Source: Clostridiales bacterium
Lineage (GTDB): Bacteria > Bacillota > Clostridia > Lachnospirales > Lachnospiraceae
Assembly: GCA_023663185.1 (NCBI GenBank)
Contig: JAMPHY010000014.1
Span: 1 to 64,000, forward strand
Length of the DNA stretch: 64,000 nucleotides
Direction: 5' to 3'
The notes beneath the pieces are model-generated. The model did no database searches. It saw only the letters and a program-made list of their open reading frames with translations, and was not told the origin of the DNA. Below are positions 37,059-45,336 of the stretch, one piece after another. A program made the translations under genes and the position numbers. Position 1 is the first letter of the stretch; every line of letters starts with the position of its first letter.

Positions 37059-37322
37059 TCATTTCTTTATAGATGTTTTAATATACTCCTTCAGCATTTC
37101 CTCAACCAGTTCGTCACGTTCCACCTTCATGATAAGGCTTCTTGCGTTCTTATGGCTTGTAATATAAGTAGGATCTCCTGACATAATATAACCCACAATC
37201 TGATTGACAGGATTATACCCTTTCTCAGTTAATGCTTCATATACTGTCGCAAGCACAATCTTTACGCCTGTCTCCGGTTCCGTCTCCACTTTGAAAAATT
37301 GTGTGTTTCCTATATCCTGCAT
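37059..37322 (-). CDS. IreB family regulatory phosphoprotein
   Basis: 87 residues from the ATG at 37322, behind GGGGAGTG. The start [14 protein letters not shown] carries the N-terminal threonine that is phosphorylated in Enterococcus IreB by the PASTA kinase IreK, and [19 protein letters not shown] is the family core. IreB restrains cephalosporin resistance in Enterococcus; here only the family is known. It heads the ireB-ruvX-DUF1292 group. A longer frame to 37394 lacks start signals. Confidence 0.88.
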   Translation of the reverse strand: MQDIGNTQFFKVETEPETGVKIVLATVYEALTEKGYNPVNQIVGYIMSGDPTYITSHKNARSLIMKVERDELVEEMLKEYIKTSIKK

Positions 37323-37447
37323 TTTTGTCACTCCCCTTTTTAAATTACATTCTACTCTAAAGCCGGTATCCATAAGTGCTGTTTCTGTTATCATACTCTA
37401 TCTGGGAATAAAATTCAATCGTTCATTCTAAAAAATGTATAACGGTT

Positions 37448-37505
37448 GTTACTATTTGGGGTGCGGCATGAACTCATATGCCGCCTATACACTGTGAATA
37501 GTAAC
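37448..37505. repeat. Nested inverted repeat between mtaB and ireB
   Basis: Outer arms GTTACTATT (37448-37456) and AATAGTAAC (37497-37505), inner arms GCGGCAT (37463-37469) and ATGCCGC (37478-37484). On the minus strand it is followed 20 bases later by ATTTTTT, so it may terminate mtaB transcription. The centre shares CGGCATGA-CTCATATG with the 135-bp palindrome at 33392, differing at one base. Confidence 0.75.
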
Positions 37506-37512
37506 TAATAGT

Positions 37513-38907
37513 TCAAATTAGTATGTCCTTCGTCAGAAACCCCGTGACCTTTTTAAATCTAATTTGATTACTTAAATCGTCCGTGGTTTCTAACGCTACT
37601 TTAACGTATTCGCGTGTATGTCCTATCTGGTAAATATGTCCGTTTATATCCTTAGCTTCTTCAAATAGCACTTCCAGTTCTTTACCTATATATCCTTGCC
37701 TGTATTCCTGTGACAGACGGTTTTCTAATTGCATAAGCCTATTGCTTCTCTCGGACTTAACTTCGTCGGAAACCTGATTCTCCATTGTTGCCGCCCTTGT
37801 TCCCTGTCTTTTGGAATACTTAAAAATATGCATTTCATAAAAATGTACCCGGTCAAGAAATTGTTCCGTACATTCAAACTCTTCGTCCGTCTCGCCCGGA
37901 AAGCCTACAATAACGTCCGTCGTAATTGCGGCTCCTTGAAAATATTTACGTAATATATCCACTTTTTCCAAGTATTCCCCGGTTGTGTAATGTCTATTCA
38001 TACGGCGCAGCGTTTCATCACACCCGCTTTGCAGCGATAAGTGAAAGTGTGGACATATCTTATCAAGCGCGGTGGCTTCTTTAGCAAATTCTTCCGTAAC
38101 TATGCTCGGTTCCAAAGAGCCTAGTCGAATACGCTTAAGACCTTCTATATCATTCAGTTTATATAAAAGACGCAGCAGTTCGGACTCCCCCCTGTCTATC
38201 CCATAGGAGCTAATATGAATTCCTGTAAGCACGATTTCTTTACAGCCTCTTCTTACTATCTCAGATGTCTCCGCCAGAATATCTTCTTCTCTTCGGCTTC
38301 TTACTCTTCCTCTTGCATAGGGAATTATGCAATAAGAACAAAACTGATTGCAGCCGTCCTGTATTTTTATATAAGCCCTTGTATGCGTGCCTTGCCATAG
38401 ATTATCTGCGGAAGTCTTCGTATTTTCTCTTCCCTGCGGGGCGTCCTCATTCGTTGACTTTACTAAAGAAGAACGCATTTCTTCATACTCATTGTCAGCA
38501 TTTATATCAATGACCGTCTTATTATTCAGGCTTTTATCAGTCGGAGCCTTGCCCTTTTTCAGCGTATCAAGATACTCTTCAAGGATTTCCACAATGTCTT
38601 TTTTACGGTTATTCCCAATCACTAAGTCTATTGCCGAATCTTTCTCTATTGCGTCTTTGCCCGTTTGTACATAGCAGCCCACCGCCACCACTATTGCCTT
38701 AGGATTTAGCTTCTTGGCGCGGTGCAGCATCTGTCTGCTCTTTCTGTCGGCAATATTTGTCACAGTGCAGGTATTGACAATATATATATCGGCTTTTTCT
38801 TCAAAAGGTACAATCTTATAACCTTTTTCACTTAACATCTGCTGCATGATTTCCATTTCATAGCCGTTGACTTTACAGCCTAAATTATGCAGAGCTATAC
38901 TTTTCAT
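37513..38907 (-). CDS. mtaB: tRNA N6-threonylcarbamoyladenosine methylthiotransferase
   Basis: About 464 residues from the ATG at 38907, behind AAGGGGTG. Radical SAM methylthiotransferase: an N-terminal cluster-binding domain (HNLGCKVNGYE, IVNTCTVTN, AVGCYVQ), the radical SAM CNQFCSYCIIPYARG motif near 193 and a C-terminal TRAM-like domain. MtaB converts t6A37 to ms2t6A37 in tRNAs reading ANN codons. The sequence MKSIALHNLGCKVN is typical of the MtaB subgroup rather than MiaB or RimO. Confidence 0.92.
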   Translation of the reverse strand: MKSIALHNLGCKVNGYEMEIMQQMLSEKGYKIVPFEEKADIYIVNTCTVTNIADRKSRQMLHRAKKLNPKAIVVAVGCYVQTGKDAIEKDSAIDLVIGNNRKKDIVEILEEYLDTLKKGKAPTDKSLNNKTVIDINADNEYEEMRSSLVKSTNEDAPQGRENTKTSADNLWQGTHTRAYIKIQDGCNQFCSYCIIPYARGRVRSRREEDILAETSEIVRRGCKEIVLTGIHISSYGIDRGESELLRLLYKLNDIEGLKRIRLGSLEPSIVTEEFAKEATALDKICPHFHLSLQSGCDETLRRMNRHYTTGEYLEKVDILRKYFQGAAITTDVIVGFPGETDEEFECTEQFLDRVHFYEMHIFKYSKRQGTRAATMENQVSDEVKSERSNRLMQLENRLSQEYRQGYIGKELEVLFEEAKDINGHIYQIGHTREYVKVALETTDDLSNQIRFKKVTGFLTKDILI

Positions 38908-39027
38908 CTTAATAACCGCACCCCTTTTTATACTAATATCCAATTTTTGTATGGATTTATCATTGACTTTTATTCTCCCAACCTTTAGTATTATAGCAGA
39001 AAGTAATTAAAAAGGAGGTAAGTTTTG

Positions 39028-39258
39028 ATGAAAACAGTTCAAATCTCTTTAAATTCCATAGACAAAGTCAAGTCTTTCGTAAATGATATTACAAAATTTG
39101 ATTACGATTTTGATCTGGTATCAGGCAGATACGTAATTGACGCAAAATCCATCATGGGCATTTTTAGTCTGGACTTGTCTAAGCCTATTGATCTGAATAT
39201 CCATACAGAAGATAATGCCGAAGAGATAATGAATGCTTTGAAGCCTTATCTGATATAA
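39028..39258 (+). CDS. HPr-like protein lacking the active-site histidine
   Basis: 76 residues with an HPr-like fold pattern. The segment IDAKSIMGIFSLDLSKPIDL (38-57) matches the HPr Ser46 region, with Ser41 at the regulatory site. The part that should hold His15 reads SLNSIDKVKSFVNDI, with no histidine, so it cannot carry phosphate in the normal way. Similar small proteins exist in Lachnospiraceae. It may be a regulatory target of HPr kinase like Crh, which is inference. The ATG follows AAAGGAGGTAAGTTTTG, and a strong terminator closes the gene. It is divergent from mtaB. Confidence 0.75.
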   Translation: MKTVQISLNSIDKVKSFVNDITKFDYDFDLVSGRYVIDAKSIMGIFSLDLSKPIDLNIHTEDNAEEIMNALKPYLI

Positions 39259-39288
39259 TCTATGACTTTTATAAAAGCCAAGCTAAGT

Positions 39289-39330
39289 GGTATCACAAGA
39301 TAATCTATGTTATCCTGTGATACCATTTTT
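39289..39330 (+). terminator. Terminator of the HPr-like gene
   Basis: GGTATCACA and TGTGATACC form a 9-bp stem with an 18-base loop, followed by ATTTTTAT. It separates the gene from convergent thiI, whose stop codon is 5 bases later. Confidence 0.8.
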
Positions 39331-39334
39331 ATCT

Positions 39335-40513
39335 TTAAGAAACAATTATCAGCTCGTCCGTATCTAATGCAGTCTGCACAAGCTCGTCTATCTTTTCCGC
39401 CAGATTTTCCTCATGCTTCCTAATTATTTTCAAACTCGGTTTAGTGACGGGGTGCTTAGCGACAAAAATAGTGCAGCAATCCTCAAAGGGCTGGATTGAA
39501 GTCTCATAAGTATCAATCTTCTCCGAAATATCGACAATCTCCATTTTATCAAAACTGATTAAAGGTCTGTATACCGGCAGCGTACACACCTCGTTAGTCG
39601 CCATAAGCGAGTGCATGGTCTGAGACGCCACCTGCCCGATACTTTCTCCCGTAATCAGCCCCAGACATTCGGACTCTTTAGCAATGTGCTCGGCAATCCT
39701 CATCATATACCTGCGCATGATAATCGTCAATTCATCGTGCGGGCACTTATCGTATATATACAACTGTATATCGGTGAAATTTATAACATGCAGGTAAATA
39801 GGTCCCGTATACTGCGCAACCTTTTTCGCCAAATCCACTACCTTCTGCTTCGCCCTCTCGCTTGTGTACGGCGGCGCGTGGAAATATACCGCGTCTATCT
39901 TGACGCCGCGCTTAGCAATCATATATCCTGCTACCGGAGAATCGATTCCGCCTGAAAGAAGCAGCATTGCCTTGCCGCCTGTGCCTATCGGCATACCGCC
40001 CGGTCCCGAAATGATTTCAGAGTATATATATATCTTGTCCCTAATTTCTATATGGAGCATTATCTCCGGCTCATGCACGTCTACCGACATCTGCGGAAAA
40101 GCGTCGAGAATTACTCCGCCAAGCTCCATATTTATCTCCATAGAGTTCAGCGGATAATTCTTTCTTGCCCGTCTCGTTGCCACTTTAAAAGTCTTATTCT
40201 TATCTGTATAAACTTCGTCCAGATATCTGACTACCCTTTCTCCAAGTTTCTCAAAGCCTTCGTCCTCCACGGCAACCACAGGGCAGATACCCGCGATGCC
40301 GAACACCTTTTTAAGCGCCGATACAGCTTCCTCATAATCAAAATCAGATATGGCGTCCACATATATTCTTCCGTCTGTTTTGCGCACCTGAAAGTCTCCA
40401 TCGCATTTTTTCATGGCATGCTTAATCTGTTTCACAAGCGCATCTTCAAAAAGATAACGGTTTTTTCCTTTTACGCCTATTTCGGCATATTTAATTAAAA
40501 ATGATGTAAACAT
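39335..40513 (-). CDS. thiI: tRNA 4-thiouridine synthase
   Basis: 392 residues. N-terminal ferredoxin-like and THUMP domains (about 1-165) and a PP-loop ATPase with LLLSGGIDSPVAGYM near 178. It uses sulfur from a cysteine desulfurase to make 4-thiouridine at tRNA position 8 and, in many bacteria, to supply the thiazole of thiamine. The rhodanese domain of the enteric enzyme is missing, as usual in Firmicutes. The cysteine desulfurase gene is directly upstream (34 bases), the classic nifZ-thiI pair. Confidence 0.93.
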   Translation of the reverse strand: MFTSFLIKYAEIGVKGKNRYLFEDALVKQIKHAMKKCDGDFQVRKTDGRIYVDAISDFDYEEAVSALKKVFGIAGICPVVAVEDEGFEKLGERVVRYLDEVYTDKNKTFKVATRRARKNYPLNSMEINMELGGVILDAFPQMSVDVHEPEIMLHIEIRDKIYIYSEIISGPGGMPIGTGGKAMLLLSGGIDSPVAGYMIAKRGVKIDAVYFHAPPYTSERAKQKVVDLAKKVAQYTGPIYLHVINFTDIQLYIYDKCPHDELTIIMRRYMMRIAEHIAKESECLGLITGESIGQVASQTMHSLMATNEVCTLPVYRPLISFDKMEIVDISEKIDTYETSIQPFEDCCTIFVAKHPVTKPSLKIIRKHEENLAEKIDELVQTALDTDELIIVS

Positions 40514-40547
40514 TCCGGCTCCTTTTATCCTATTTATAATTTTTACG

Positions 40548-41702
40548 CTAATGTCGTGAATATTTTCTAAGTTCAGGAATAATATCGCGCAGCGTCCTAA
40601 CAGTATATAATATTTCTTCTTCGGTTGTAAATACAGAAAAACTAAAACGTATCGTAGAACTAAGCAGGTCTTTCTCTATTCCGATAGCTTTAAGAGTCGC
40701 TGACGCCTGCGGCTTATTCGAGGAGCATGCGCTTCCTGCGGAAACATAAATCCCCTTGTCCTCTAAAGCATGTAACAGCACTTCGCTTCTTACTCCACTT
40801 ACAGAGAGACTAACAATGTGTGCGGCGCTTTCGTTTCCCATACAGCCGTTTACCTTAACTCTGTCTATCTGTGAAACTCCTTGTATAAACATTTCCCTAA
40901 GCTGATAAAGCCTATCCATATCCGTATCCAGCTTGGAATACATAATCTCCGCCGCTTTCGCAAGTCCCGCAATTCCTGCAACATTTTCCGTACCGGAGCG
41001 TATGCCCTTTTGCTGCCCGCCGCCATAGATAATCGGCTTAATTTTAATCTTATCGTTAATATACAGAAAGCCTACGCCCTTCGGTCCATGAATCTTATGC
41101 GCGCTCACTGAAAGCAAATCAATTTTCATTCTTGAAGGATATATGCGGAATTTACCAAAGCCCTGCACCGCATCTACATGAAAAAGCGTGGACGGATTTA
41201 TTCTTTTAATCAATTCTCCCGCTTCCGCAATCGGTTCCAATGTGCCGATTTCATTATTAGTGTGCATTATTGATACCAGAATGGTCTCCTTGCATATTGC
41301 TGCCTGCAAATCTTTCAAACTTATTCTGCCTTTCTTATCCACAGGAAGATAAGTCACCCTGAACCCCTGATCTTCAAGATATCTCATGGTCTGCATAACC
41401 GCCGGGTGTTCTATCTGCGTAGTAATAAGATGGCGTCCCATTCTATGATTAGCCATTGCCGTACCGATTATAGCAATATTATCCGATTCGGTGCCCCCTG
41501 AGGTGAAAAAGATTTCCTTTTCATCTACCTTTAGTATTTTTGCTAAAACTTCCCTCGCATATCGTATATAGCGCTCCGCTTCAACGCCTTTATGATGCAA
41601 ACTTGAAGGATTTCCATAATCTTCACAACTGATTTTCACCATAAGCTGCGCTACTTCGTCAAAGCATCTGGTCGTAGCCGAATTATCCAAATATACTTCC
41701 AT
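40548..41702 (-). CDS. Cysteine desulfurase (NifS/IscS family) serving ThiI
   Basis: 384 residues. PLP enzyme that takes sulfur from cysteine. YLDNSATTRCFDEV start, NEIGTLEPI near 145, the PLP-binding lysine in SVSAHKIHGPKG near 203 and the active cysteine in SAGSACSSNK near 325. The gene has its own promoter 80-105 bases upstream and is 34 bases before thiI; the pairing suggests it supplies tRNA thiolation rather than iron-sulfur clusters, which is inference. Confidence 0.92.
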   Translation of the reverse strand: MEVYLDNSATTRCFDEVAQLMVKISCEDYGNPSSLHHKGVEAERYIRYAREVLAKILKVDEKEIFFTSGGTESDNIAIIGTAMANHRMGRHLITTQIEHPAVMQTMRYLEDQGFRVTYLPVDKKGRISLKDLQAAICKETILVSIMHTNNEIGTLEPIAEAGELIKRINPSTLFHVDAVQGFGKFRIYPSRMKIDLLSVSAHKIHGPKGVGFLYINDKIKIKPIIYGGGQQKGIRSGTENVAGIAGLAKAAEIMYSKLDTDMDRLYQLREMFIQGVSQIDRVKVNGCMGNESAAHIVSLSVSGVRSEVLLHALEDKGIYVSAGSACSSNKPQASATLKAIGIEKDLLSSTIRFSFSVFTTEEEILYTVRTLRDIIPELRKYSRH

Positions 41703-41732
41703 ACACAGCTCCTGTCTTATAAGAATAATTGA

Positions 41733-41762
41733 TTGTAACTGTGAAGGTAAGAACAGTTACAA
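41733..41762. promoter_or_regulatory. Perfect inverted repeat in the cysteine desulfurase leader
   Basis: TTGTAACTGT (41733-41742) and ACAGTTACAA (41753-41762) are perfect 10-bp arms around 10 bases, downstream of the -10 box and 30 bases upstream of the start codon. It could be an operator or an RNA hairpin; there is no T-run, so it is not a terminator. Confidence 0.5.
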
Positions 41763-41780
41763 TTTATTATTGATGCGAAT

Positions 41781-41809
41781 ATATTATTTTATAATGTAAT
41801 ATATGACAA
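41781..41809 (-). promoter_or_regulatory. Promoter of the cysteine desulfurase-thiI pair
   Basis: TTGTCA (41804-41809), 17 bases, TAATAT (41781-41786) on the minus strand, between rsmE and the desulfurase gene. Confidence 0.65.
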
Positions 41810-41828
41810 TTTTATGCCTTTTGACATT

Positions 41829-42569
41829 CTATTTTTCAAAATGATACATTAACCATGACAGCACAGTAGAACCCGCCGTCTCGGTCCTTAAAATACGTTT
41901 TCCAAGCGTAATAGGGGTAAAGCCTCTATTCATGGCTTCCTCAACTTCTTTTACTTCAAATCCGCCCTCCGGACCAATAAAAACAGCAACAGCTTCTCCC
42001 GCCTTAATTCCTTCTATAAGCTGCTTAGTTTTGTCCATATCCTCGGAGAGTTCATAGGGAATAAGCTTCACATCAAGCGAGTCTACATAAACAAGGGCGT
42101 CTTTCATATTCATGACGCCTTTTACCTGAGGTATGAATGCCCTTTTACTCTGTTTTGCCGCCGCCTGTGCAATACCCTGCCATCTTTCCACCCTGCTCTT
42201 TGCCTTTTTCTCATCATATCTGACTACAGACCTTGCGGCTGCAACCGGAATGATTTCATAGACTCCAAGCTCTACCGCTTTTTGAATAATCACTTCCATT
42301 TTGTCAGATTTCGGTATGCCTTGAAGCAAATATATCTTAGAGGGTAGTTCCACGTCAGCTTCTTTGATGAAACGTAAGGTGCATATGATTTCACCTTCTT
42401 TAAATTCCTCTATACCACAGCGATATTCTTTTTCATCAATCCCGTTACTTATCGATATTTCTTCTCCGGTCTTAAGTCGAAGCACATTTTTAATATGATT
42501 TACGTCATTGCCGGTTATGATAATTTTTGTTCCTTGTATCTGCGACGGTTCCACAAAGAAATGATACAT
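41829..42569 (-). CDS. rsmE: 16S rRNA (uracil1498-N3)-methyltransferase
   Basis: 246 residues, SPOUT-type methyltransferase. N-terminal PUA-like domain (MYHFFVEPSQIQG, DVNHIKNVLRLKTG) and C-terminal knot with KAVELGVYEIIPVAAARS, VFIGPEGGFEVKEVE near 187 and LGKRILRTETAGSTVLSW near 223. It methylates U1498 of 16S rRNA. Its start lies inside the VanZ gene (55-base overlap), supported by GGGAGTG before the ATG. The prmA-rsmE neighbourhood is common in Firmicutes. Confidence 0.93.
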   Translation of the reverse strand: MYHFFVEPSQIQGTKIIITGNDVNHIKNVLRLKTGEEISISNGIDEKEYRCGIEEFKEGEIICTLRFIKEADVELPSKIYLLQGIPKSDKMEVIIQKAVELGVYEIIPVAAARSVVRYDEKKAKSRVERWQGIAQAAAKQSKRAFIPQVKGVMNMKDALVYVDSLDVKLIPYELSEDMDKTKQLIEGIKAGEAVAVFIGPEGGFEVKEVEEAMNRGFTPITLGKRILRTETAGSTVLSWLMYHFEK

Positions 42570-42994
42570 TTTTTCACTCCCATAAAAATAAATACCCCAA
42601 GAAAAGCGCCTGCGCTGTCTATAATAACATCACCAAGCCTTCCGGCACGCCCCGGCACAAAAAGCTGATGTATCTCATCGCTTGCCGCATAAAGCGCCGC
42701 TAAGATAACCGCCGCCTGCCATTTCCCAAGCCATATATACAACAAAACGGCTAACACCGCATACTCTGTCATATGCGCGGCTTTTCTAATCGGAGTCTCG
42801 ATTGTCTCCGCTATACGACGAAGTTCTTCATCATCAAGATTAATATGAAAAAATCTATCAACCGAACCTACTATATGCTGGCTAAAAGCTCCGCTCACTT
42901 CACCGGACTCCTCGCTCTCCTGCGCTGAAAATGCAAAAATCATGCACATCCACATTATTGCAAGAACCCCTGCAAATATTCTTCTTTTCTCCAT
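42515..42994 (-). CDS. VanZ family membrane protein
   Basis: 159 residues from the ATG at 42994. Membrane segments at about 8-24, 80-100, 103-118 and 128-148. The family signature is seen in RKAAHMTEYAVLAVLLY and YAASDEIHQLFVPGRAGRLGDVIIDSAG, with the conserved His, Glu and Asp. VanZ proteins can give low-level teicoplanin resistance, but most homologues have unknown roles. The start codon overlaps the prmA stop (TAATG), and its 3' end overlaps rsmE by 55 bases, so all three genes are coupled. Confidence 0.85.
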   Translation of the reverse strand: MEKRRIFAGVLAIMWMCMIFAFSAQESEESGEVSGAFSQHIVGSVDRFFHINLDDEELRRIAETIETPIRKAAHMTEYAVLAVLLYIWLGKWQAAVILAALYAASDEIHQLFVPGRAGRLGDVIIDSAGAFLGVFIFMGVKKCIISLWNRRRYKEQKLS

Positions 42995-43980
42995 TATTCC
43001 TTCATCGCCGTGACCGACACCCACTCACCCTGACGAGTGACTTCCAGCACTTTGAGTCCTGCCTCTCTCACCGCTTTTACGACAACCTCTTCTTTTTCCT
43101 GAATAATTCCTGAGGTTATATAAATACCGCCCTTTTTCATCTGCTGTATAACAACCGGAGTAAGTAAAAGCAGCACGTCTGCAAGAATGTTTGCCACTAC
43201 TATATCATAGCAAGCATATCCGACTTTATCCTGTATGGCTTTCTCCGTAATGATATTCCCAATCATCATTGTGAAATCTGCTTCCGGAATATCATTGGCT
43301 TCCATATTCTGTCTTACGGCTTCGACTGCGCAGGAATCAATATCTGTCCCGACAGCCTTCTTTGCCCCATACATCAGCGACACAATTGACAAAATACCGC
43401 TTCCACAACCCACATCAAGAAGCGTCGTCTCAGGAGTCAGAAACTTCTTAAGCTGACGTATACACAACTGTGTGGTCTCGTGCATTCCGGTTCCGAACGC
43501 GGTCCCCGGATCAATATGGAGAATTTTTTTATTTTTATCCGCTTCGTCAACCTCTTCCCATGAGGGAATAACCAGCAGGTCGTCAATATAGAACTGATGA
43601 AAAAACTGCTTCCAGTTATTAATCCAGTCAATATCTTCTGTCTCTTCAACGCTTATAGTACCCTCGCCGATATCCATAAACGTCCTAAGGTCTTCAAGTT
43701 CCTCTTCTATCTGTTTCAGGACGGAGTCTTTATCGGTAGTATCACCGTTGATATTAAGACTTCCGTCCTCTTTTTCTTCCACAAAGAAACTAAGGTATGC
43801 AATTCCGTCATCAACGGCTCCGGTCGGGAGGATATCTACAAACATCTGCTCCTTCTCGCATGCGGTAAGCGGCACTTTATCCTCTATCTGCGCCCCCTCA
43901 AGCCCAATATCGTATAAGTCGCTTATGATAATGTCTTCCGCATCCGTCAATGTTTTAATTCTGAATTTAAGCCATTTCAT
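42994..43980 (-). CDS. prmA: Ribosomal protein L11 methyltransferase
   Basis: About 328 residues from the ATG at 43980, where the protein starts MKWLKFRIKTLTDAED. Class I methyltransferase motif LLDVGCGSGILSIVSL near 188, VANILADVLLLLTPVV near 258 and the N-terminal ferredoxin-like L11-binding domain. It methylates L11 lysines. The start has only a weak ribosome binding site and lies 5 bases after the stop of the upstream lipoprotein gene, so it may depend on translational coupling. Confidence 0.9.
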   Translation of the reverse strand: MKWLKFRIKTLTDAEDIIISDLYDIGLEGAQIEDKVPLTACEKEQMFVDILPTGAVDDGIAYLSFFVEEKEDGSLNINGDTTDKDSVLKQIEEELEDLRTFMDIGEGTISVEETEDIDWINNWKQFFHQFYIDDLLVIPSWEEVDEADKNKKILHIDPGTAFGTGMHETTQLCIRQLKKFLTPETTLLDVGCGSGILSIVSLMYGAKKAVGTDIDSCAVEAVRQNMEANDIPEADFTMMIGNIITEKAIQDKVGYACYDIVVANILADVLLLLTPVVIQQMKKGGIYITSGIIQEKEEVVVKAVREAGLKVLEVTRQGEWVSVTAMKE

Positions 43981-43985
43981 ATCTT

Positions 43986-45182
43986 TTATTCGTACTCTAC
44001 ATACTCTCCATATTCTTTCCAAATATTACATATCCAAGTCTTACCCTGATTCATCACGATTTCTTCACCGTTCTCATCGTAAAATCTTGCCGGCTCAAAA
44101 TCCGCTGCACGTGACCACGTTCCTTTAATTACCTTACCGTTGGTAAATACAATCGCGTCTCCCTCGCCATGAACGCCAAAGGCAAGATAATCATGGTCGT
44201 CTCTGACTTCTCCGTGGCAATACTGGAAGATAACGTTAGTAACAGTAAGCTGCTCGTTATTATATTCGTCTATCTGCTCCTTACCGTCCTGATAACGATA
44301 GTAGAGATGGTCGTCCTCATGGTACTCAAAATAAGGGTGATATGAACCGTATCCACTGGAATTGCTGCCGGATTTGCCGCCCGGATAAATCATCGTCGCA
44401 CTTTCGTTATCGGGATAGTCCTTAATCATATCATTAGCAAACAGGAACGGACGTACATGGAAACTGTCATAATTCCAGTCATATCCCAGCCTGTCCACAG
44501 CCTTCATAAGTCCGTCTATCATCAAATATCCGGTAAACTCTAAAGCATATCCGCTTCCGCGGTTGACTCTGTCAAATGCTTCGTCCGCCGGATTATGTAT
44601 GCCTTCAACTGCCGCGCTGACATTATATACTTCAGGACGGTTAATCAGCTCTTCAACATACGGACGCGCGAGCCCCCAGTTACAATAAATTGCTTCATAT
44701 CCCATTGCCGTATAAACGTAGTAATCCCTGCTGCTTCTTACAGGTCCGATTTTGTCCAAATCATCGAAGTTCTCAAAAACAGGCATTAATCTGGTAATAC
44801 GTCCCTCTACAGGCGCCTCATAGATAATTCCCGCAAGTGAAAGTCCATATTGCGGCATAGCCGGTCTGTTATTAGGAACCATAACGGCTATCGGTCTTCT
44901 GTTGGCAATTTCCTCGTCCGTCCACTCACCTGTCAGATAACTCTGAATCTGTCCATTGACAACCGTTCTTTCCTCAATAACGTCACCATCGGTTGCCGGT
45001 CCTTCCGGCTCTTCCTCTTCCACAGGCGGTTCTTCCACTACCTCCGGCTCAACAGCCACAGGTTCTTCAATAATCACGGGCTCTTCTACTTCCACCTTTT
45101 CCGGCTGGTCGCCGCACGCCGTCAGGCAGCCCAGCGCCAATATTCCCGCTGCTGCAAGTAATTTAATATGTTTTTGTTTCAT
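43986..45182 (-). CDS. DUF3048 lipoprotein (YerB type)
   Basis: 398 residues. Lipoprotein signal peptide with lipobox LTAC (Cys23), then an acidic, proline-rich linker (about 28-75, many EEP and VEE units), then the DUF3048 domains: RPIAVMVPNNRPAMPQYGLS near 95, KIGPVRSSRDYYVYTAMGYE near 145 and the C-terminal region with WICNIW. DUF3048 proteins are extracellular and of unknown function. The gene leads the prmA-VanZ-rsmE run. A TATAAT -10 box lies 65-70 bases upstream, with a poor -35. Confidence 0.85.
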   Translation of the reverse strand: MKQKHIKLLAAAGILALGCLTACGDQPEKVEVEEPVIIEEPVAVEPEVVEEPPVEEEEPEGPATDGDVIEERTVVNGQIQSYLTGEWTDEEIANRRPIAVMVPNNRPAMPQYGLSLAGIIYEAPVEGRITRLMPVFENFDDLDKIGPVRSSRDYYVYTAMGYEAIYCNWGLARPYVEELINRPEVYNVSAAVEGIHNPADEAFDRVNRGSGYALEFTGYLMIDGLMKAVDRLGYDWNYDSFHVRPFLFANDMIKDYPDNESATMIYPGGKSGSNSSGYGSYHPYFEYHEDDHLYYRYQDGKEQIDEYNNEQLTVTNVIFQYCHGEVRDDHDYLAFGVHGEGDAIVFTNGKVIKGTWSRAADFEPARFYDENGEEIVMNQGKTWICNIWKEYGEYVEYE

Positions 45183-45336
45183 AATAGGTCCCCTTTTCTG
45201 AATTAATAATAAAATTGTTTGTAACTGCTTGGTACAACTATTTTTTTATTATACCTGAAAATCGACATTTTGTATATCACATAATTTTGTTTTATGAAAA
45301 ATTGTTTTTCGTACTATTTTCTTACTTCCCGTATTT

